NCBI GenBank assembly: GCA_013397795.1
Contig: VZTJ01004489.1
Span: 250,659 to 314,658 of the forward strand
Direction: 5' to 3'
DNA from: Orthonyx spaldingii
Lineage: Eukaryota > Chordata > Aves > Passeriformes > Orthonychidae
Length of the DNA: 64,000 bases
Positions 61,801 to 64,000 of this stretch are shown piece after piece. The notes beneath the pieces are model-generated. The model made no database searches. It was not told the origin of the DNA and saw only the letters and a program-made list of their open reading frames with translations. Every line of letters begins with the position of its first letter. Within the stretch, counting starts at the first letter, position 1. Made by a program: the position numbers and the translations under genes.

Positions 61801-64000
61801 AGGAAGGGTGAAAATCTGGTGTAGGTGTGGGAGGGAGACTTGGGGAACTACTGCAGAAGTTGCAGGGTAAGCCCTTTCCCTGCATGACTCAGTGCTCGCT
61901 AAGAGACACGGGGTCAGCAGCTACCTGGAGACACAAACACATTTATTGCTGCAATGGGGAGCAGCATGGAGACTGTGGACACGACCTGTGTCTGTGCCAG
62001 CAGTGCTGCTGACCTGTCCTCAAAGTACCCTCAGAAATTAGCATGAAAAAATGGACAGAGGCCCATGTTCCTGAGCTCTCTGGGAGGGAAACAAAACATG
62101 CCTTTTAGAAAGAAAAGCAGATCTGATAGCACAGTCTGCTGAGCCCAGCATTCCTGCTCCTCACAAGGACAATGTTCTATGATGATGCCTGTTGTACAGG
62201 AAGATGAGGGGATACATTAGTAGGATGATTATATCTGATTTGCTGTCACTTAGCATATGAAAAGCTTGCTGAAAATTGGGTAGGTAGTAGGAATTAGTTA
62301 TGATGTTAGAAGAACCTGCTGAGCCACCTTTGTAACTACAGCATTGTCACAAGCAAGAGGCAAAGCCCAAGTGCAGGGATCAATCTCGTCTGCAGTAACA
62401 AATGGCTTCAAGGTGGTTGAATAGATTTTCACCAAGTTCCTGCAACAATCTTTTGTCTAATGCAGATTTGACCTCAGCCAGGGCTTAACCACCATCAAAA
62501 ACAATATTAAAGACATGTTCTCCTGCAGGTCATGTGTAGACCGTGAAAACAGAATTTTTAAAATATGTCAGTTGGTATGTTTATTTAATGCTGGTTAAAA
62601 AGGTTCAGTCTGTCTAAAACAATATTTAAAACAATGGGAGTATACATATGCATTTTTGAAAACTTATTGCATACAATTAGTCCCTTTAGACAAAGGGTAT
62701 AATGTATATGCAAAATTTTGCTACTTGCTAAGCACAGACTAGTAAAAATAAAGTTATTTTCCCACTGTTGCTGTGGCCTAAAGCTGCCTAGAGATTATTG
62801 GTAATTGAGATGGATGATTTCAGCTGCCTCCTTAACCCTTTTCACACCCGGTTTATTTTGTGCCTGGTGTAGTGAGCTTGCTAATAACCCAGTGTGAGGT
62901 GCAGCACGGGGACCTTCCAGCGAGCCAAAGGGAAGGCCAGGAAGGTGGCAAACAGCAGGAATGAGGCCAGCGCAGCAGTGCTGGCTGAGCGTTCAGGTTA
63001 GCGCTGCTCCTGCCCGAGCCCTCTTTCACAAGCATGCATTTTAATGACGAGCTAAATGAGCTTGCTTGTTTAATTGTGCGATGCTTTTGGCTTTGGTAGT
63101 GAATCATCGCCAGCACGCATCCAGGGGTGCTGGCGGTGCCTGTGGAGCGTGGGGAGCTCCTGGCAGGGCGCCGGGCATGCGTGTGCCGAGGGCTGCGGCC
63201 ACAGCTGCTGGCCCTGGGGACCTGGCATGCTGTGAGCCCCTGGGACCCGGCACCCTGGAGGTGTTTGTAGCTTGTGTACAACTCTCTATGAGCCATTCTG
63301 GATCACCCGGGTCCCTTCCTGTCCCTACGCTTTCCAACTGGATGGGCGGCACTGGCTGGGGCCAGATGCTGCTACTTCAGTTTGTCTAACGAGCTTCGAT
63401 TTTTGCTCCCCCTCTAAATGTAAATATTTTTATAGCTGCTAAAATTAAGTACAGTTAAAAGATGAAGGGAAGCAGGAAAGCTGGTAAGCCAGTTATCTGT
63501 TCAGCTCTGAGAAATCCCAAGCTTAGGTAAAGAGCACCAGTTTTTTTTCCCTGAAGTATATAGAAGAATCTCACCTGGGTAGCACAGGATGGAGGGGTGT
63601 GTGTTACACAGGGTTGCAGGGCTGGCTGGCTGGGGAGTTAGGAAAAAAAAAAAAAGAGAAATGGTGTCCCATCTGGCTTAAATATTTACATAGTTTTACT
63701 TGAGTAGGAGAAGAATATTTTATTTCAGTTGACCCAGACACAAATGGTGTGTTTCTTCAATTCTATGGGGCAAGGGCCTCCTTCAACTGAACCCCTTTTC
63801 CCTGCCACCTATATTTTCTGCTAAAATAGTTCCTCTTGGTGCTGTTTCAAGACAACTGTGTCCTTATTTTTTCTATCAGTTTTGAATGCCTTTGGACTGA
63901 CCCTGTTGCCTGTGTAGGCAGAAACCAGAAGTTTTGAAAACCAGATGTTTTGTATGTGTACATGTCTTGCTTCCACTCCTTCAATACATGCACCTCCATC
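58858..64000. other. Intergenic to window end, no gene recognised
   Basis: Mostly AT-rich single-copy DNA. A CpG-rich patch lies at 62880-63390, with overlapping unrecognised open frames on both strands (62853-63296 minus, 63066-63389 plus). An A13 tract lies at 63643-63655. No exon or RNA gene is supported. Confidence 0.65.
62880..63390. promoter_or_regulatory. CpG-enriched patch, possible regulatory element or small CpG island
   Basis: I count about ten CpGs between 63104 and 63254, and about eight more between 62880 and 63100. This far exceeds the surrounding desert. The left half also has an AT-rich core near 63038-63115 (TTTTAATGACGAGCTAAATG, TTTAATTGTGCGATGC) of the kind seen in conserved non-coding elements. 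It could be an orphan CpG island, an enhancer or an unannotated promoter; no open frame here is recognisable. Confidence 0.35.

Noticed and set aside
62853..63296. 147-codon minus-strand open frame
   Set aside because: Ser/Pro/Arg-rich translation produced by a CpG-rich patch; an overlapping plus-strand frame is equally long; no known family.
1962..64000. tRNA genes, rRNA, CRISPR arrays, LTR retroviral elements, DNA-transposon ends
   Set aside because: I looked for a tRNA B-box (GGTTCRANNCC), regularly spaced direct repeats, LTR pairs with primer-binding sites, and terminal inverted repeats, and saw none. Absence is by eye and not exhaustive.

Overview
This is vertebrate nuclear DNA, almost certainly avian. 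All five recognisable interspersed repeats are pieces of CR1 non-LTR retrotransposons, the dominant repeat family of bird genomes. No Alu, B1/B2, L1 or bacterial/phage gene structure is visible. The sequence is moderately AT-rich, CpG-poor, and full of short poly(T)/(TTTG)-type low-complexity tracts. Every reading frame outside position 1-64 is broken by stops at about the density expected of non-coding DNA.

Layout. Positions 1-64 hold the last 20 codons and stop of a plus-strand gene whose C-terminus reads RRLPIFSRLSISDD. This is the signature tail of the ZFP36L1/ZFP36L2 (tristetraprolin-family) CCCH zinc-finger mRNA-decay proteins; ZFP36L2 is favoured. Positions 65-1942 are its 3' untranslated region. 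It carries one full AU-rich nonamer and two heptamers of the type bound by this same protein family, a proximal poly(A) signal at 527 and a terminal one at 1927. A 20-base genomic A-tract starts exactly where cleavage would be expected.

From about 1960 to 64000 I find no protein-coding gene, tRNA, rRNA or recognisable small RNA. This is a gene desert downstream of the ZFP36L2-like gene. It contains five clear CR1 fragments: 8.92-9.08 kb (minus), 14.03-14.16 kb (plus), 27.80-28.23 kb (plus), 54.41-55.24 kb (minus, the longest, with a remnant of reverse-transcriptase coding sequence) and 58.64-58.86 kb (minus). It also has a (CA)10, two (TA)n tracts, a G11 run, homopolymers, and several CpG-containing or homeodomain-motif-rich patches that look like candidate regulatory elements (about 7.63, 12.5, 21.0, 44.1 and 62.9-63.3 kb). 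The family's usual setting, a tightly regulated immediate-early gene beside a long non-coding interval, fits a cis-regulatory landscape, but that is inference.

I found no convincing undescribed biological system. The observations most worth checking are the UTR architecture (a proximal poly(A) site that would remove all the AU-rich elements seen; the A20 tract at the cleavage point), the CpG-bearing motif cluster at 12.5 kb, and the CpG-rich patch at 63 kb.
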